Shown: positions 9,074 to 17,082 of the stretch, piece after piece
How positions within the stretch are numbered: the stretch's first letter is position 1
Layout of the letters: each line of letters opens with the position of its first letter
Source of the DNA: Actinomycetes bacterium
Lineage (GTDB): Bacteria; Actinomycetota; Acidimicrobiia; Acidimicrobiales; RAAP-2
Reading direction: 5' to 3'
DNA: 64,000 nt
Assembly: GCA_021846325.1 (NCBI GenBank)
Contig: JAJZBX010000003.1
Coordinates: 1-64,000 of the forward strand
Notes under the pieces: model-generated
The model's database searches: none
Told to the model about the DNA's origin: nothing
Seen by the model: the letters and a program-made list of their open reading frames with translations, nothing else
Program-made: the position numbers and the translations under genes

Positions 9074-9265
9074 CAACTAGCAATCCGTTCGCTCATCGTC
9101 GCGCCAACGTCGCACGCGACGACGCCGTCGAGACACTCACTTCGACCGTAGTGCACGACCACCCGCGTACGTTGTGGGCCATAGGTCACTGATCTAGCCG
9201 TACCGCGCCAGCACCCATGAAGTCACGTGCCGCGGTCACCGCGCAAGGCTGGCGCGGCGCCGTGG

Positions 9266-10132
9266 TCAGAGGTGAAACGGGCGCAGGAAGGTCCGCGCAC
9301 TACGCGCCGCGCCGAGGCGGACCAGGCCCAGCAGTGTCTCGGTCGTGGCCAGCAGCGAGTAGTGCGAGAAGGATGTGGTCACGCGCAGGCCCCGCGCAAC
9401 GGAGGGAGCAATAACCAAGGTGGGAACCTGGTTGCTCGCGTCGCCGTCGTTCTCGTCGAAGGTGATGAACAAGACGAGCGTGCGGGACTGGTACTGCGCA
9501 CTGGCGATCACCGATGACACCGCGCGCGCGAGCCAGGCGTCGCCGGTGGCGACGGGGCAGCTGTGCATGTCGTGACAGACGTTCGGCGTGATGAAGGTGA
9601 AGGGTTCGCCGAGTTGGAGCGGCCACGTGAGGGCGACATCGTCGCGAGCGCAGGCGGCACCGAGCGAGGTGAAGTAGACGGCGGGATTGTGGCGTGCGGC
9701 GTAGAGCCCACTGGTCACCCGATCACACGGACGAGGCATCGACTCTTCGAGCGATCGCCAGCGGCCGTGGAGCTGGGAGAAGATGCTCGCCACCGTGAGC
9801 GGATGGGCACTCGGCTCGCCGTCATCGGCGACGCCGGCCGTCGTGCCGGCAGTGAGCGCCAGGTAGTTAGGCAGACTCGGGTGGGTGACGCCGTGGTCGT
9901 TGATCGCTAGGCCGCAGCGCTCGGCGAGCGCGTTGAAGGTTGGGGCCTGTCGCGAACCGACGACGGCGGTGCCGACATTTTCGAGCACGATCCACGCGAC
10001 GTGGGTGTAGTGCGCGCGCCCGGCCAAGGCGCACGGCCGATTCCAGGTGGCCGGTGCACCGGCGAACGCGGGGGGACCGACGGGTGCGATGACTGCGGTG
10101 AGCGCGATGAGAACGGCGGCCAAACGGCGCAC
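9266..10132 (-). CDS. Secreted phosphoesterase / acid-phosphatase-type protein (AcpA/phospholipase C superfamily)
   Basis: 288 aa with an N-terminal signal peptide (MRRLAAVLIALTAVIAPVGP, cleavage likely after AFA). Motifs of the phosphoesterase superfamily (PF04185-like) are present: VLENVGTAV near residue 53, HPSLPNYLALTAG near 83 and LFITFDENDGD near 222. The family contains acid phosphatases and phospholipases C; the short length favours an acid-phosphatase-like enzyme acting outside the cytoplasmic membrane. The GTG start is 6 nt after a CATACT box, so the mRNA is probably leaderless. It lies 23 bp downstream of another exported protein on the same strand. Confidence 0.82.
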   Translation of the reverse strand: MRRLAAVLIALTAVIAPVGPPAFAGAPATWNRPCALAGRAHYTHVAWIVLENVGTAVVGSRQAPTFNALAERCGLAINDHGVTHPSLPNYLALTAGTTAGVADDGEPSAHPLTVASIFSQLHGRWRSLEESMPRPCDRVTSGLYAARHNPAVYFTSLGAACARDDVALTWPLQLGEPFTFITPNVCHDMHSCPVATGDAWLARAVSSVIASAQYQSRTLVLFITFDENDGDASNQVPTLVIAPSVARGLRVTTSFSHYSLLATTETLLGLVRLGAARSARTFLRPFHL

Positions 10133-10138
10133 GCACCC

Positions 10139-10144
10139 AGTATG
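10139..10144 (-). promoter_or_regulatory. -10-like CATACT, 6 nt before GTG 10132
   Basis: Minus-strand hexamer placed so that transcription would begin at or next to the GTG of the phosphoesterase gene; no Shine-Dalgarno is seen. Confidence 0.45.
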
Positions 10145-10155
10145 GCGCGACCCGG

Positions 10156-10551
10156 CTAGGGCAGCGACACCGGTCGGTTGTCGAGCCCCGCGTTGAAGCC
10201 GACGCCGTTTAACGTGTGGTAGCGGTGGTCGCGCAAGTTATAGAGCTCAATGGTCACCGGGGATCTTTTGAAGGTGCCCGCGGCGCACGTCGGGGTACAG
10301 TCGTTGACCACCACGGTTCCCCGGGCGTAGGCCGTCGGATTGCCCCACTGCGTCCAGGCGAGGTTGATGAAGCCGTAGTTGGCGTCCGCGCAGGAGACAA
10401 CGATCGACGTCGGGGCGAACTGTGGCGCTTGACCACAGAAGGACGCCTTGACCTGATGGTTCGCCTGGACCTCGGCCAACGACAGGCCCAGCGCACCCAG
10501 TGCCAGCACGCTCAGCATGGCGAGCAACAGCAACGGAATCTTGTTACGCAC
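10156..10551 (-). CDS. Small exported protein of an actinobacterial Cys-rich secreted family
   Basis: 131 aa. The signal peptide is clear (basic start, then LLLLAMLSVLALGALGLSLA, cleavage probably near VQA). The mature part has four cysteines in a pattern I recognise from uncharacterised actinobacterial secreted proteins: C...SIVVSCADANYG, then LAWTQWGNPTAYARG, then DCTPTCAAGTF and a terminal beta strand (VTIELYNL). Disulfide pairing is likely. No enzyme motif is present. GTG at 10551 is preceded by a strong Shine-Dalgarno (GGAAGGAG). Function unknown. Confidence 0.75.
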   Translation of the reverse strand: MRNKIPLLLLAMLSVLALGALGLSLAEVQANHQVKASFCGQAPQFAPTSIVVSCADANYGFINLAWTQWGNPTAYARGTVVVNDCTPTCAAGTFKRSPVTIELYNLRDHRYHTLNGVGFNAGLDNRPVSLP

Positions 10552-10696
10552 GATGACTCCTTCCGAGGCGCTCAGTTTGGCCAGCGCGAAGAGTGCGGTG
10601 AAAGTTCAACCGAACTCGACCGTCACGGCGCTGGTCACGCCTCGAGCCTATCGATCTCCGGTGGGTGCCTCCGTGGCGAGCGACGGGGTCGGTTAC

Positions 10697-10702
10697 TAGC
10701 AT
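10697..10702 (+). promoter_or_regulatory. -10-like TAGCAT, 6 nt before GTG 10709
   Basis: The spacing selects the second of two adjacent GTG codons as the leaderless start of the mycothiol-dependent isomerase-type gene. Confidence 0.45.
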
Positions 10703-10708
10703 CGAGTG

Positions 10709-11443
10709 GTGCCGACGACCGAGCGCTACGTGCGGACCATTGTCGAGCAGTCAACCGAACTCGCGCGCCAGGCGCGCGGCGCCTTGGACAAGGCCGTGGC
10801 GCACTGTCCCGGGTGGACGGTCGCGGATCTCGTGGCACACCTCGTCGAGGTTCACTGGTTTTGGGCGACCGTCGTCGATCAGCAACTCGCTGCTGCGCCA
10901 ACGTCAGCGCGTCCCGCGCGTCCCGACCGTGACCACTTGATTGACCGGTTCCTCGTCGGCGCCCAACGTCTCGCTGACGTGCTCGCACGGGCTGATCAGT
11001 CGGCGGCGGTCTACACCTGGGCGCCGAGTCGCCACGACGTCGCCTTCGTCACGCGCCACCAGGTCCAAGAAGTGGCAGTGCACCACTGGGACGTCGCCAA
11101 CGCCCTTGGACAGCGGGCCGGCCTCGATCCGACGTTGGCGGCCGACTCGGTTGATGAGTTCCTCACGTTTTCGCTCTCCTCGGACCTCGACCCCGCCGAT
11201 CCGCCGCGCCCGCCACTCGACGGTGCGCTGTCGCTGATCGCGGCCGACGTCGACCGAGCGTGGACGGTGCGCGACTCCCAACCCGGAACCGTGCTGGTCG
11301 TCGACGGCGTCCACGCGGCCGCGACGCTGACGGCGCCGGCCTTTGAACTCCTGTTGTGGCTCTACGGCCGCGTCGAGCTCGACGCGTCGGCCCCGGCCGA
11401 TCAGGTCGGCCGTCGGCTGCGCGCGCTGAGTACCATGGACTGA
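10709..11443 (+). CDS. Maleylpyruvate isomerase-family (DinB/MDMPI) mycothiol-dependent protein
   Basis: About 244 aa. The N-terminal DinB-like four-helix part has HCPGWTVADLVAHLVEVHWFW, with the conserved His and Trp of the MDMPI_N fold, and RHQVQEVAVHHWDVANALG, which supplies the third metal-binding His region. The C-terminal MDMPI_C-type domain ends LTAPAFELLLWLYGRV. Members bind zinc and often use mycothiol, the actinobacterial low-molecular-weight thiol; the actual substrate is unknown. Of two adjacent GTG codons (10706, 10709), the second lies exactly 6 nt after TAGCAT and fits leaderless initiation. Confidence 0.8.
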   Translation: MPTTERYVRTIVEQSTELARQARGALDKAVAHCPGWTVADLVAHLVEVHWFWATVVDQQLAAAPTSARPARPDRDHLIDRFLVGAQRLADVLARADQSAAVYTWAPSRHDVAFVTRHQVQEVAVHHWDVANALGQRAGLDPTLAADSVDEFLTFSLSSDLDPADPPRPPLDGALSLIAADVDRAWTVRDSQPGTVLVVDGVHAAATLTAPAFELLLWLYGRVELDASAPADQVGRRLRALSTMD

Positions 11444-11460
11444 GGGCTACTGAGGTCGTC

Positions 11461-11466
11461 TAGGGT
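11461..11466 (+). promoter_or_regulatory. -10-like TAGGGT, 6 nt before GTG 11473
   Basis: Placed to give a leaderless mRNA for the 66-aa zinc-ribbon-like protein; this supports the small ORF being a real gene. Confidence 0.45.
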
Positions 11467-11472
11467 GGCGCC

Positions 11473-11673
11473 GTGGCACCCGAGCCGTCGATGGAATCCG
11501 AGCCCGAGCGCGTCGGTGAGGAGCGCGTCGGTGACGTGTCGCGTCGTCTTCGCTACGACGACGAGTTCGACGAATTGGGTGGCGACCCGGTTTGCTGGGT
11601 GCAGTACGTCTGTCCGCGCTGCGGGTCGATCGTCGAAGGCGTGGACCACGACCTGACCTGTCGGCCCCGGTAG
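11473..11673 (+). CDS. Small zinc-ribbon-like protein (66 aa)
   Basis: An acidic N-terminal half (DDEFDELGGDPVCWVQYVCP) is followed by CPRCGSIVEGVDHDLTC, a C-x2-C plus distal His/Cys pattern suggesting a small metal-binding knuckle. No known function. Support for it being real: a TAGGGT box 6 nt before its GTG, a clean gap between neighbours, and a metal-site pattern that noise rarely gives. It is followed by the ClC gene after 69 bp. Confidence 0.6.
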   Translation: MAPEPSMESEPERVGEERVGDVSRRLRYDDEFDELGGDPVCWVQYVCPRCGSIVEGVDHDLTCRPR

Positions 11674-11742
11674 TCCGGCCGCTCTCGCGGGGCCCCGTAC
11701 ACTGGTGGCGACTCGGCCGCCGGGAGACTTGCGTGAGACGTA

Positions 11743-13122
11743 ATGAGTAGGCAACGTGACGAGGGCGAGCGCGAGCGTATTCCACCGCCGGTGATTCGCC
11801 GACGAATCGCGTCGGGCCGTGGCGCGATGGAGCAGCCCAACGCGTCCCAAGACGGCGACGCCTCGCTCACCGTGCGTTTCTGGATCGCCCTGGCGCTCAC
11901 CGGCGTCGCGACCGGTCTACTCGGCGACTTTTTGATGTGGGTGCTCGCGGTATTCGAGCGCGCCGCCTTCCATTACCAGACCGGCAGCTACCAGAATGCC
12001 GTCGCGGCGGTTTCGGGGCTGCGCCGCGTCGTCTCGCTATCGATCGCCGGGGTCGTGGGCGCCGTTGGCTGGTACCTCATCCGTCGCCTCCTGCGCCACG
12101 ACCGGGCCGAAATCGATGACGCCCTCTGGCGCGGCGACGGCCACCTCTCATTTCGTCGGAGCATCTTGACCTCGGTGCTTTCCGAAGTGGTCATCGGCAT
12201 GGGGGCGTCGATCGGCCGCGAGGCCGCGCCAAAGCTGATGGGCGGCGCCTCGGGCAGCACGGTCGCGCGCTGGTTCAACCTCACACCGGCCCAACGGCGA
12301 CTCCTGGTCGCCTGCGGTGGCGGCGCGGGGCTTGCGGCCGTCTACAACGTACCGATCGGCGGTGCGCTGTTCACCGCTGAGGTCCTCTACGGCAGCCTGT
12401 CGCTGCCCGTTGTGCTGCCGGCCCTCGCGTGCACCCTGATTGCCACCTTCACGGGGTGGATTTACCTGCCCGGCGGCGCGACCTACACCGACGTGCCGCG
12501 CTACCACTTCAGCGCGTCATTGATGGTGTGGTCGGTGTTGGCCGGCCTCGTGATGGGTCTGCTCGCCGTGCTCTACGTGCGGATCATCGGGTTCGCCTCG
12601 CACCACCGAGCCTCGGGCGCCACCATCTTCTGGATGATGCCGCTCGTTTTCGTTGGCGTCGGCGTTATCGGCATCTGGTACCCACAGCTCTTCGGCAACG
12701 GCAAGGACATGGCGCACGAGGCGTTCCTCGGCGTGGGCAGCGTGTGGCTGTTGCTCGCCCTCTTCGCCCTCAAGCCAGTCGTGACCGCCTTCACGCTCGG
12801 CAGTGGTGCGGGCGGCGGGGTCTTCACACCATTTCTCAGCACCGGGGCGGTGCTCGGCGGATTCCTCGGGGTGGTCTGGTCCTATCTGTGGCCCGGAACA
12901 CCGGTGGGCGCTTACGCGCTGGTTGGTGCGGCGGCGCTGCTCGGCGCTTCGATGCAGGCTCCACTGGCCGGTCTGGTGCTGGTGCTCGAACTGACCCACG
13001 GCGGCTTCGACATCGCGGTGCCGATGATCACCGCGACCGTCCTCGCGACGTTGCTCGTACGCCAGATCGACGGGTACTCGATGTACTCGGCGCGACTGCC
13101 CAGCCACGCTGAGGGCGCGTAG
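11743..13122 (+). CDS. ClC-family chloride channel / chloride-proton antiporter
   Basis: Up to 459 aa with about ten hydrophobic segments. The ClC selectivity and gating region reads GASIGREAAPK (Glu at residue 160), where the classical motif is GREGP, so the gating glutamate is kept but the Gly is Ala. Also visible: GGGAGLAAVYNVPIGGALFT and GSGAGGGVFTPFLSTGA (the GxFxP motif). It probably moves chloride across the cytoplasmic membrane and could support acid resistance by dissipating charge. The soluble N-terminus is short; an ATG at 11827 (MEQPNASQ) is an alternative start. There is no C-terminal CBS domain. Confidence 0.88.
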   Translation: MSRQRDEGERERIPPPVIRRRIASGRGAMEQPNASQDGDASLTVRFWIALALTGVATGLLGDFLMWVLAVFERAAFHYQTGSYQNAVAAVSGLRRVVSLSIAGVVGAVGWYLIRRLLRHDRAEIDDALWRGDGHLSFRRSILTSVLSEVVIGMGASIGREAAPKLMGGASGSTVARWFNLTPAQRRLLVACGGGAGLAAVYNVPIGGALFTAEVLYGSLSLPVVLPALACTLIATFTGWIYLPGGATYTDVPRYHFSASLMVWSVLAGLVMGLLAVLYVRIIGFASHHRASGATIFWMMPLVFVGVGVIGIWYPQLFGNGKDMAHEAFLGVGSVWLLLALFALKPVVTAFTLGSGAGGGVFTPFLSTGAVLGGFLGVVWSYLWPGTPVGAYALVGAAALLGASMQAPLAGLVLVLELTHGGFDIAVPMITATVLATLLVRQIDGYSMYSARLPSHAEGA

Positions 13123-13135
13123 CGCGACGCGGTGC

Positions 13136-13141
13136 CAAGAT
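13136..13141 (+). promoter_or_regulatory. -10-like CAAGAT, 6 nt before GTG 13148
   Basis: A weaker hexamer than most others in the window but at the same fixed spacing before a start codon. Confidence 0.3.
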
Positions 13142-13147
13142 GGTGGC

Positions 13148-13759
13148 GTGTACATACCGCCCAAGTTCAGGCTCGGCGACGATGACGCCTGGCGGGTCGT
13201 TACCGACGCCGGCGCCGGCTTCTTTGTTCGAAACACCCCGTCGGGACCCGTGAGCGTCTTCGTGCCCATCGTGGTCGAAGACGACGGCCGCACCCTGTCG
13301 TCCCACGTCGCGCGGGCCAACGACTGGTGGCGCGACGCCGACGGCACCGACGTGCTGGTCCTCGCGCTCGCCGCGAGCGCCTACGTGTCGCCCCTGTACT
13401 ACCCGAGCCGGCTCGAGGATCCCGCGGTGGTGCCGACGTGGAACTACGTTGCGGCCGAGGTGCGCGGCGTCGTAAGGATCCACGACGACCCGGCGTGGGC
13501 ACGGGCCCAGGTGGAACGCCAGACCACGCGGTTCGAGTTGTCAGCGCCCAACCCCTGGCGCGTCACTGACGCGCCAGCCGACTACATCGCTCGCCAGGTT
13601 CGTGCGATCGTTGGCGTCTCGGTCGAGGTGCGCTCGATCGAGGGCAAGGCCAAGTTGTCCCAGAATCGACCCGACGTCGATCACGACGCCGTGCACGACG
13701 CGTTGGCCACGGGTTCGCTCGCCGACCAGCAGGTGGCTCGCCGAATGGGCAATGCCTGA
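13148..13759 (+). CDS. PaiB-type FMN-binding negative transcriptional regulator family protein
   Basis: 203 aa, normal for the family. MYIPPKFRLGDDDAWRVV is the typical N-terminus. The FMN-binding split-barrel part continues through VFVPIVVEDDGRTLSSHVARAN and SPLYYPSR...VVPTWNYVAAEVRG, and the C-terminal IEGKAKLSQNRPDVDHDAV is diagnostic. In Bacillus the homologue represses protease and sporulation genes, but most members look like flavin-dependent enzymes. It overlaps the downstream GNAT gene by 8 bp, so the two are likely cotranslated. Confidence 0.85.
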   Translation: MYIPPKFRLGDDDAWRVVTDAGAGFFVRNTPSGPVSVFVPIVVEDDGRTLSSHVARANDWWRDADGTDVLVLALAASAYVSPLYYPSRLEDPAVVPTWNYVAAEVRGVVRIHDDPAWARAQVERQTTRFELSAPNPWRVTDAPADYIARQVRAIVGVSVEVRSIEGKAKLSQNRPDVDHDAVHDALATGSLADQQVARRMGNA

Positions 13760-14246
13760 GCGACTCAGCGTTCGACCGTGCTCGGTGGGCGACGCGACGA
13801 CGCTACGCGCGCTACGCCTGGAGGCGTTGCGCGACACCCCCGACGCCTTCGGCAGCACCTACGGCGAGGCGAGCAAGTGGCCGATGCGGCGCTGGGTCGC
13901 TATGGCGACCGACTTCAACTACTACCTCGGCGAGATCGACGGTACGCCCGCCGGCATCGCGTCGGGGGGCTGGAACGAGCGCTACGCGGACACCCACTGG
14001 CTCTTCGGCATGTTCGTGACGCGCGCGGCGCGCGGCAGCGGCCTCGCCGACCTACTTGTCGAGGCCGTCGTGGCCTGGGCTCGTGGCCTGGGCGCCGACG
14101 CGCTCTACTTGCACGTCACGTCGTCGGTGACCCGGGCGCAACACTTCTACACCCGGGTGGGCTTCGCACCGACGGGCGAGCAGATTACGATGGACCGCGA
14201 CCCATCCCTCCAATTGATCACGATGGTGAAGCATCTTGCCCCCTGA
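13752..14246 (+). CDS. GNAT-family N-acetyltransferase
   Basis: 164 aa starting at the ATG inside the end of the paiB-like gene. The acetyl-CoA-binding motif A is MFVTRAARGSGLADLLVEAV; motif B is ADALYLHVTSSVTRAQHFYTRVGFAPTG. The substrate is unknown. Pairing of paiB with an acetyltransferase gene recalls Bacillus paiAB, where PaiA is a polyamine acetyltransferase, which makes a polyamine or small amine substrate a reasonable guess only. Confidence 0.85.
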   Translation: MPERLSVRPCSVGDATTLRALRLEALRDTPDAFGSTYGEASKWPMRRWVAMATDFNYYLGEIDGTPAGIASGGWNERYADTHWLFGMFVTRAARGSGLADLLVEAVVAWARGLGADALYLHVTSSVTRAQHFYTRVGFAPTGEQITMDRDPSLQLITMVKHLAP

Positions 14247-14718
14247 GCCCGAGACGTTTCGAGTTGCGCGCGTCGATTCGCGCCAACTACACGACGTTCG
14301 CCGACGCGTGCTGCGCGGCGGCGATCCAACGATCTCGGTGGTGGACCCGCGTGACGACGACGAGGTCGCGATGCACGTGGCGGGCTTCGTCGGCGATCGG
14401 CTCGTCGTGACGTCGTCGTACTATCCCTCGACGTCGCCGGTGCACCCCGATCGGTCGAGCTACCAGCTTCGCTACATGGCGACCGATTTTGACGTCCAGG
14501 GCCGCGGGTACGGCGCCCGGGTCGCCGCCTTCGCCGAAACCACCCTGCGCGAACGCGGCGTCGAGGAGTTGTGGGCCAACGGCCGCGACAGCGCCCTGGG
14601 CTTCTACCGAGCGACCGGCTGGCGCTCGGTGCCGGGGTCCGAGCACCTCAGCCCCGAGACGCGGCTGCCGCATACGGTGATTTACAAGGACCTGCGCGAC
14701 CCATCGACGGAGTCCTAG
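14236..14718 (+). CDS. GNAT-family N-acetyltransferase (second copy)
   Basis: 160 aa from a TTG start that overlaps the preceding GNAT by 11 bp. Motif A is YMATDFDVQGRGYGARVAAF (Q/R-x-x-G-x-G/A) and motif B is DSALGFYRATGWRSVPG, followed by LPHTVIYKDL. This pattern matches ElaA/PhnO-like small acetyltransferases. It is diverged from the upstream copy, so this is a gene pair rather than a recent duplication. It ends 2 bp before the DUF3048 gene. Confidence 0.82.
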   Translation: MPPEPETFRVARVDSRQLHDVRRRVLRGGDPTISVVDPRDDDEVAMHVAGFVGDRLVVTSSYYPSTSPVHPDRSSYQLRYMATDFDVQGRGYGARVAAFAETTLRERGVEELWANGRDSALGFYRATGWRSVPGSEHLSPETRLPHTVIYKDLRDPSTES

Positions 14719-14720
14719 GC

Positions 14721-15731
14721 GTGCGCCGCGCCGCCGTTGTCCTCGCGGTGGTAGCGGTGGTAGCGGTGGTCGTGGTCGCCTATCGGCACGCGACGAACTC
14801 GAGGTCCACGCTGGCGGCCACGCCGACCACCACCACCACGACGCTGGCCCCGAGAATCGCGCCGCTCACCGGTCTGGCCGACCCGTCGGGACTCGCGCTG
14901 AGGCGCCCAGCCCTCACGGTGAAGATCGAGAACACGCCCCAGGCGATGCCCCAGTGGGGACTCGACCGGGCCGACGTGGTCTACGAGGAGATCGTCAACG
15001 GCGGCATCACCCGGCTCGCGGCCGTGTTCAACTCGCACGCGCCGGCCAAGATCGGCCCGGTGCGATCGGTGCGCCCGACCGACGAGCAGATCGTCTATCC
15101 CCTCGGTGGCATCTTCGCCTTCTCCGGCGGCGCACCCTACGCCATGGCGGTCATCGAGAAGGCGCCGGTGACCCTCGTCCAGGAGTCCAACGCCGGCGCG
15201 GCTATGTTTCGCGACCCCAATCGTTTGGCCCCCCACAACCTCTACGCCGTTGGCCCGTCGCTCTTCGCGTTCCGAGCCGCCCCGGTTCCGCCACGACCGC
15301 TCTTTACGTACCGTGGAGCCTCGACGAGCGTCACCGGCGCGGCGGTGTCGTCCTTTACCGTGCCCTTCCCGAGCATCTACCCCGTCACGTGGACCTGGAA
15401 CCCCGCATCGGGGTCGTGGGACCGCACGCTCTTCGGACAGCCGGTCATCACGGGCACCGGCGTACGGGTCTCGCCCGTGAACGTGCTCGTGATGTGGGTC
15501 GACTACGTGAACGGCGTGGGGACGTTCACGTCCTACGCCAACCTGCAGGGCTCGGGGCCGGTCGCGTTGTTCAGCGCCGGGCGCGAGGTGCGCGGCACGT
15601 GGTCGCGCGGACCCTCACCGGCCGATCCGATCACCTACCACGACGCCGCGGGGCGCGTGCTCGCGCTGGGGCCGGGTCAGACGTGGGTGGAACTGCTCAA
15701 CGCCGGCGCCGTGCTCAGCGTTCAGCCGTAG
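14721..15731 (+). CDS. DUF3048 (YerB-like) secreted or membrane-anchored protein
   Basis: 336 aa. The N-terminal hydrophobic stretch (VVLAVVAVVAVVVVAY, residues 5-20) is an uncleaved anchor or signal, followed by a Thr-rich linker (TPTTTTTTLA). The DUF3048 core follows: PALTVKIENTPQAMPQWGLDRADVVYEE, ITRLAAVFNSH, IGPVRSVRPTDEQI, then a C-terminal domain with NVLVMWVDYV. The family is extracellular and of unknown role. GTG at 14721 follows the GNAT stop by two bases, so it is probably the last gene of a four-gene unit. Its 3' end overlaps the convergent SRPBCC gene by 17 bp. Confidence 0.85.
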   Translation: MRRAAVVLAVVAVVAVVVVAYRHATNSRSTLAATPTTTTTTLAPRIAPLTGLADPSGLALRRPALTVKIENTPQAMPQWGLDRADVVYEEIVNGGITRLAAVFNSHAPAKIGPVRSVRPTDEQIVYPLGGIFAFSGGAPYAMAVIEKAPVTLVQESNAGAAMFRDPNRLAPHNLYAVGPSLFAFRAAPVPPRPLFTYRGASTSVTGAAVSSFTVPFPSIYPVTWTWNPASGSWDRTLFGQPVITGTGVRVSPVNVLVMWVDYVNGVGTFTSYANLQGSGPVALFSAGREVRGTWSRGPSPADPITYHDAAGRVLALGPGQTWVELLNAGAVLSVQP

Positions 15732-16155
15732 TCACCAGCGCCTCGAGACGGCGCAGGGACTCCGCCATCGAGCGCCGGTTGCGCTCGGCCCACCCGAGCC
15801 AGTCGATGACCACACCCCACGGCTGGTCGTACGTGAAGGATTCGGTAACCCGCGTGCCGCCGTCCACCGGCGCCAGGTCGTAGCGCCACACGAATTGCGC
15901 GGCGTGGTGCCAGGCGATCGCCGCGTTCTGGTCAAAGACGGTGACGCGGTTCGTCGTCAGGTAGCCCAGACCCATCCGCATCGACATCGTGAAGCGGGCC
16001 CCGAGCGAGAGCCGCTCGGGGGCCCGCTTGACCGCGACCACGGAGTTTGAGCCGTCGAAGCGGGCGTGTTGGCGAGGGTCGGCGAGCAGGTCGAAGATCG
16101 TCGAGGGGGCCGCGTCGATCACACGGGTGACGCTCACGCAGCGGTGTGGTTGCAT
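15715..16155 (-). CDS. SRPBCC / polyketide-cyclase-like START-domain protein
   Basis: 146 aa. The SRPBCC pattern is clear: VSVTRVIDAAPSTIFDLLAD at the N-terminus, a central beta sheet (GARFTMSMRMGLGYLTTNRV), RYDLAPVDGGTRVTESFTYD, and a C-terminal long helix (NRRSMAESLRRLEALVT). These proteins bind hydrophobic ligands in a deep pocket. ATG at 16155 lies 6 nt after TACGCT on the minus strand, sharing a compact bidirectional promoter with the hydrolase gene. Confidence 0.82.
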   Translation of the reverse strand: MQPHRCVSVTRVIDAAPSTIFDLLADPRQHARFDGSNSVVAVKRAPERLSLGARFTMSMRMGLGYLTTNRVTVFDQNAAIAWHHAAQFVWRYDLAPVDGGTRVTESFTYDQPWGVVIDWLGWAERNRRSMAESLRRLEALVTTAER

Positions 16156-16156
16156 G

Positions 16157-16171
16157 TACCTAGCGTAGGGT
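16157..16171. promoter_or_regulatory. Back-to-back promoter (ccta-gcg-tagg core)
   Basis: A 4-bp inverted repeat supplies a minus-strand -10 (TACGCT, 16162-16167, 6 nt before ATG 16155) and a plus-strand -10 candidate (TAGGGT, 16166-16171) for the alpha/beta hydrolase. The two -10 boxes overlap by two bases, so the genes may compete for polymerase. Confidence 0.5.
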
Positions 16172-16194
16172 TGAAAGCGGCGAACGGAGGCTCG

Positions 16195-17076
16195 ATGTAC
16201 GACGAACGAGTGGTGAGCGGACCAGGGGGTCGTCAACTGGAGATCGGGACCATCGGACCGAGCGATGGGCGCACCGTGGTCTTCCACCACGGCTCGCCCG
16301 GCACGGCCTCGCTGATCCAGATGTTGGGGGATCTCGTCGACGAGTTCGGGCTGTACGTGCTCAGCGTCTCGCGGCCGGGCTACGGGGACTCGACGCGCGT
16401 CGAAGGACGCGTCGTCGCCTCGGCCGTCGCCGACGTCCACGCCGTCCTGGACGGACTCGGCCGTGATCGCTACGTCGCGGTCGGTTGGTCGGGCGGCGGA
16501 CCGCACGCGATCGCCTGCGCCGCGCTCGGTGCGCCGCGGTGCACGGCCGCGTGGTCGCTGGCCGGGGTCGCGCCCATGGACGTCGACTTCGACTGGACCC
16601 AAGGCATGGGACCCGAGAACCTCGAGGAGTTCGCCCTGGCGCGAGTGGGTGGTCCGGCGTACGAGGCGGCCATGGCGCAGGCGGGGGCGGCCTTCGGCGA
16701 CGCGACCCCGGCGACCGTCGTGTCGCTGTTCGGTGGCCTGCTCTCCGAAGTGGATCAGCGCGCCCTCGAGCCCGAGTCAACGCGCGCGATGATGGCCGCG
16801 TCGATGCGCGGGGCCTTTAGAACGGGTTGGCGTGGCTTCTTTGACGACGATCGCGCCATGTTCGAGCCGTGGGGCTTCGATCTCGGCGCGATCAGCGTGC
16901 CGGTCGCCGTCTGGTACGGCGGCGAGGACCTGATGGTGCCGGCGAGCCACGGTCGGTGGCTGGCCGAGCACGTCGCGACGGCGACGCCCACGTACTTCGC
17001 CGCCGACGGGCACGTCTCGCTCGTCACCGCGCACGCGCGCGAGCTCGCGTCGGCGATCGCCAACGCGGGGGACTGA
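16195..17076 (+). CDS. Alpha/beta-hydrolase fold enzyme
   Basis: 293 aa. The oxyanion HG is in VFHHGSPGTAS, the nucleophile elbow is GWSGGGPHA (Ser at residue 99), the acid is probably Asp in YGGEDLMVP and the His is in ADGHVSLV. The cap region is short. The substrate is unknown. ATG at 16195 is chosen because GGAGG precedes it by four bases; the longer upstream frame overlaps the divergent gene. The agmatinase gene begins 6 bp after its stop, so the two are probably one operon. Confidence 0.83.
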   Translation: MYDERVVSGPGGRQLEIGTIGPSDGRTVVFHHGSPGTASLIQMLGDLVDEFGLYVLSVSRPGYGDSTRVEGRVVASAVADVHAVLDGLGRDRYVAVGWSGGGPHAIACAALGAPRCTAAWSLAGVAPMDVDFDWTQGMGPENLEEFALARVGGPAYEAAMAQAGAAFGDATPATVVSLFGGLLSEVDQRALEPESTRAMMAASMRGAFRTGWRGFFDDDRAMFEPWGFDLGAISVPVAVWYGGEDLMVPASHGRWLAEHVATATPTYFAADGHVSLVTAHARELASAIANAGD

Positions 17077-17082
17077 CGGGCG

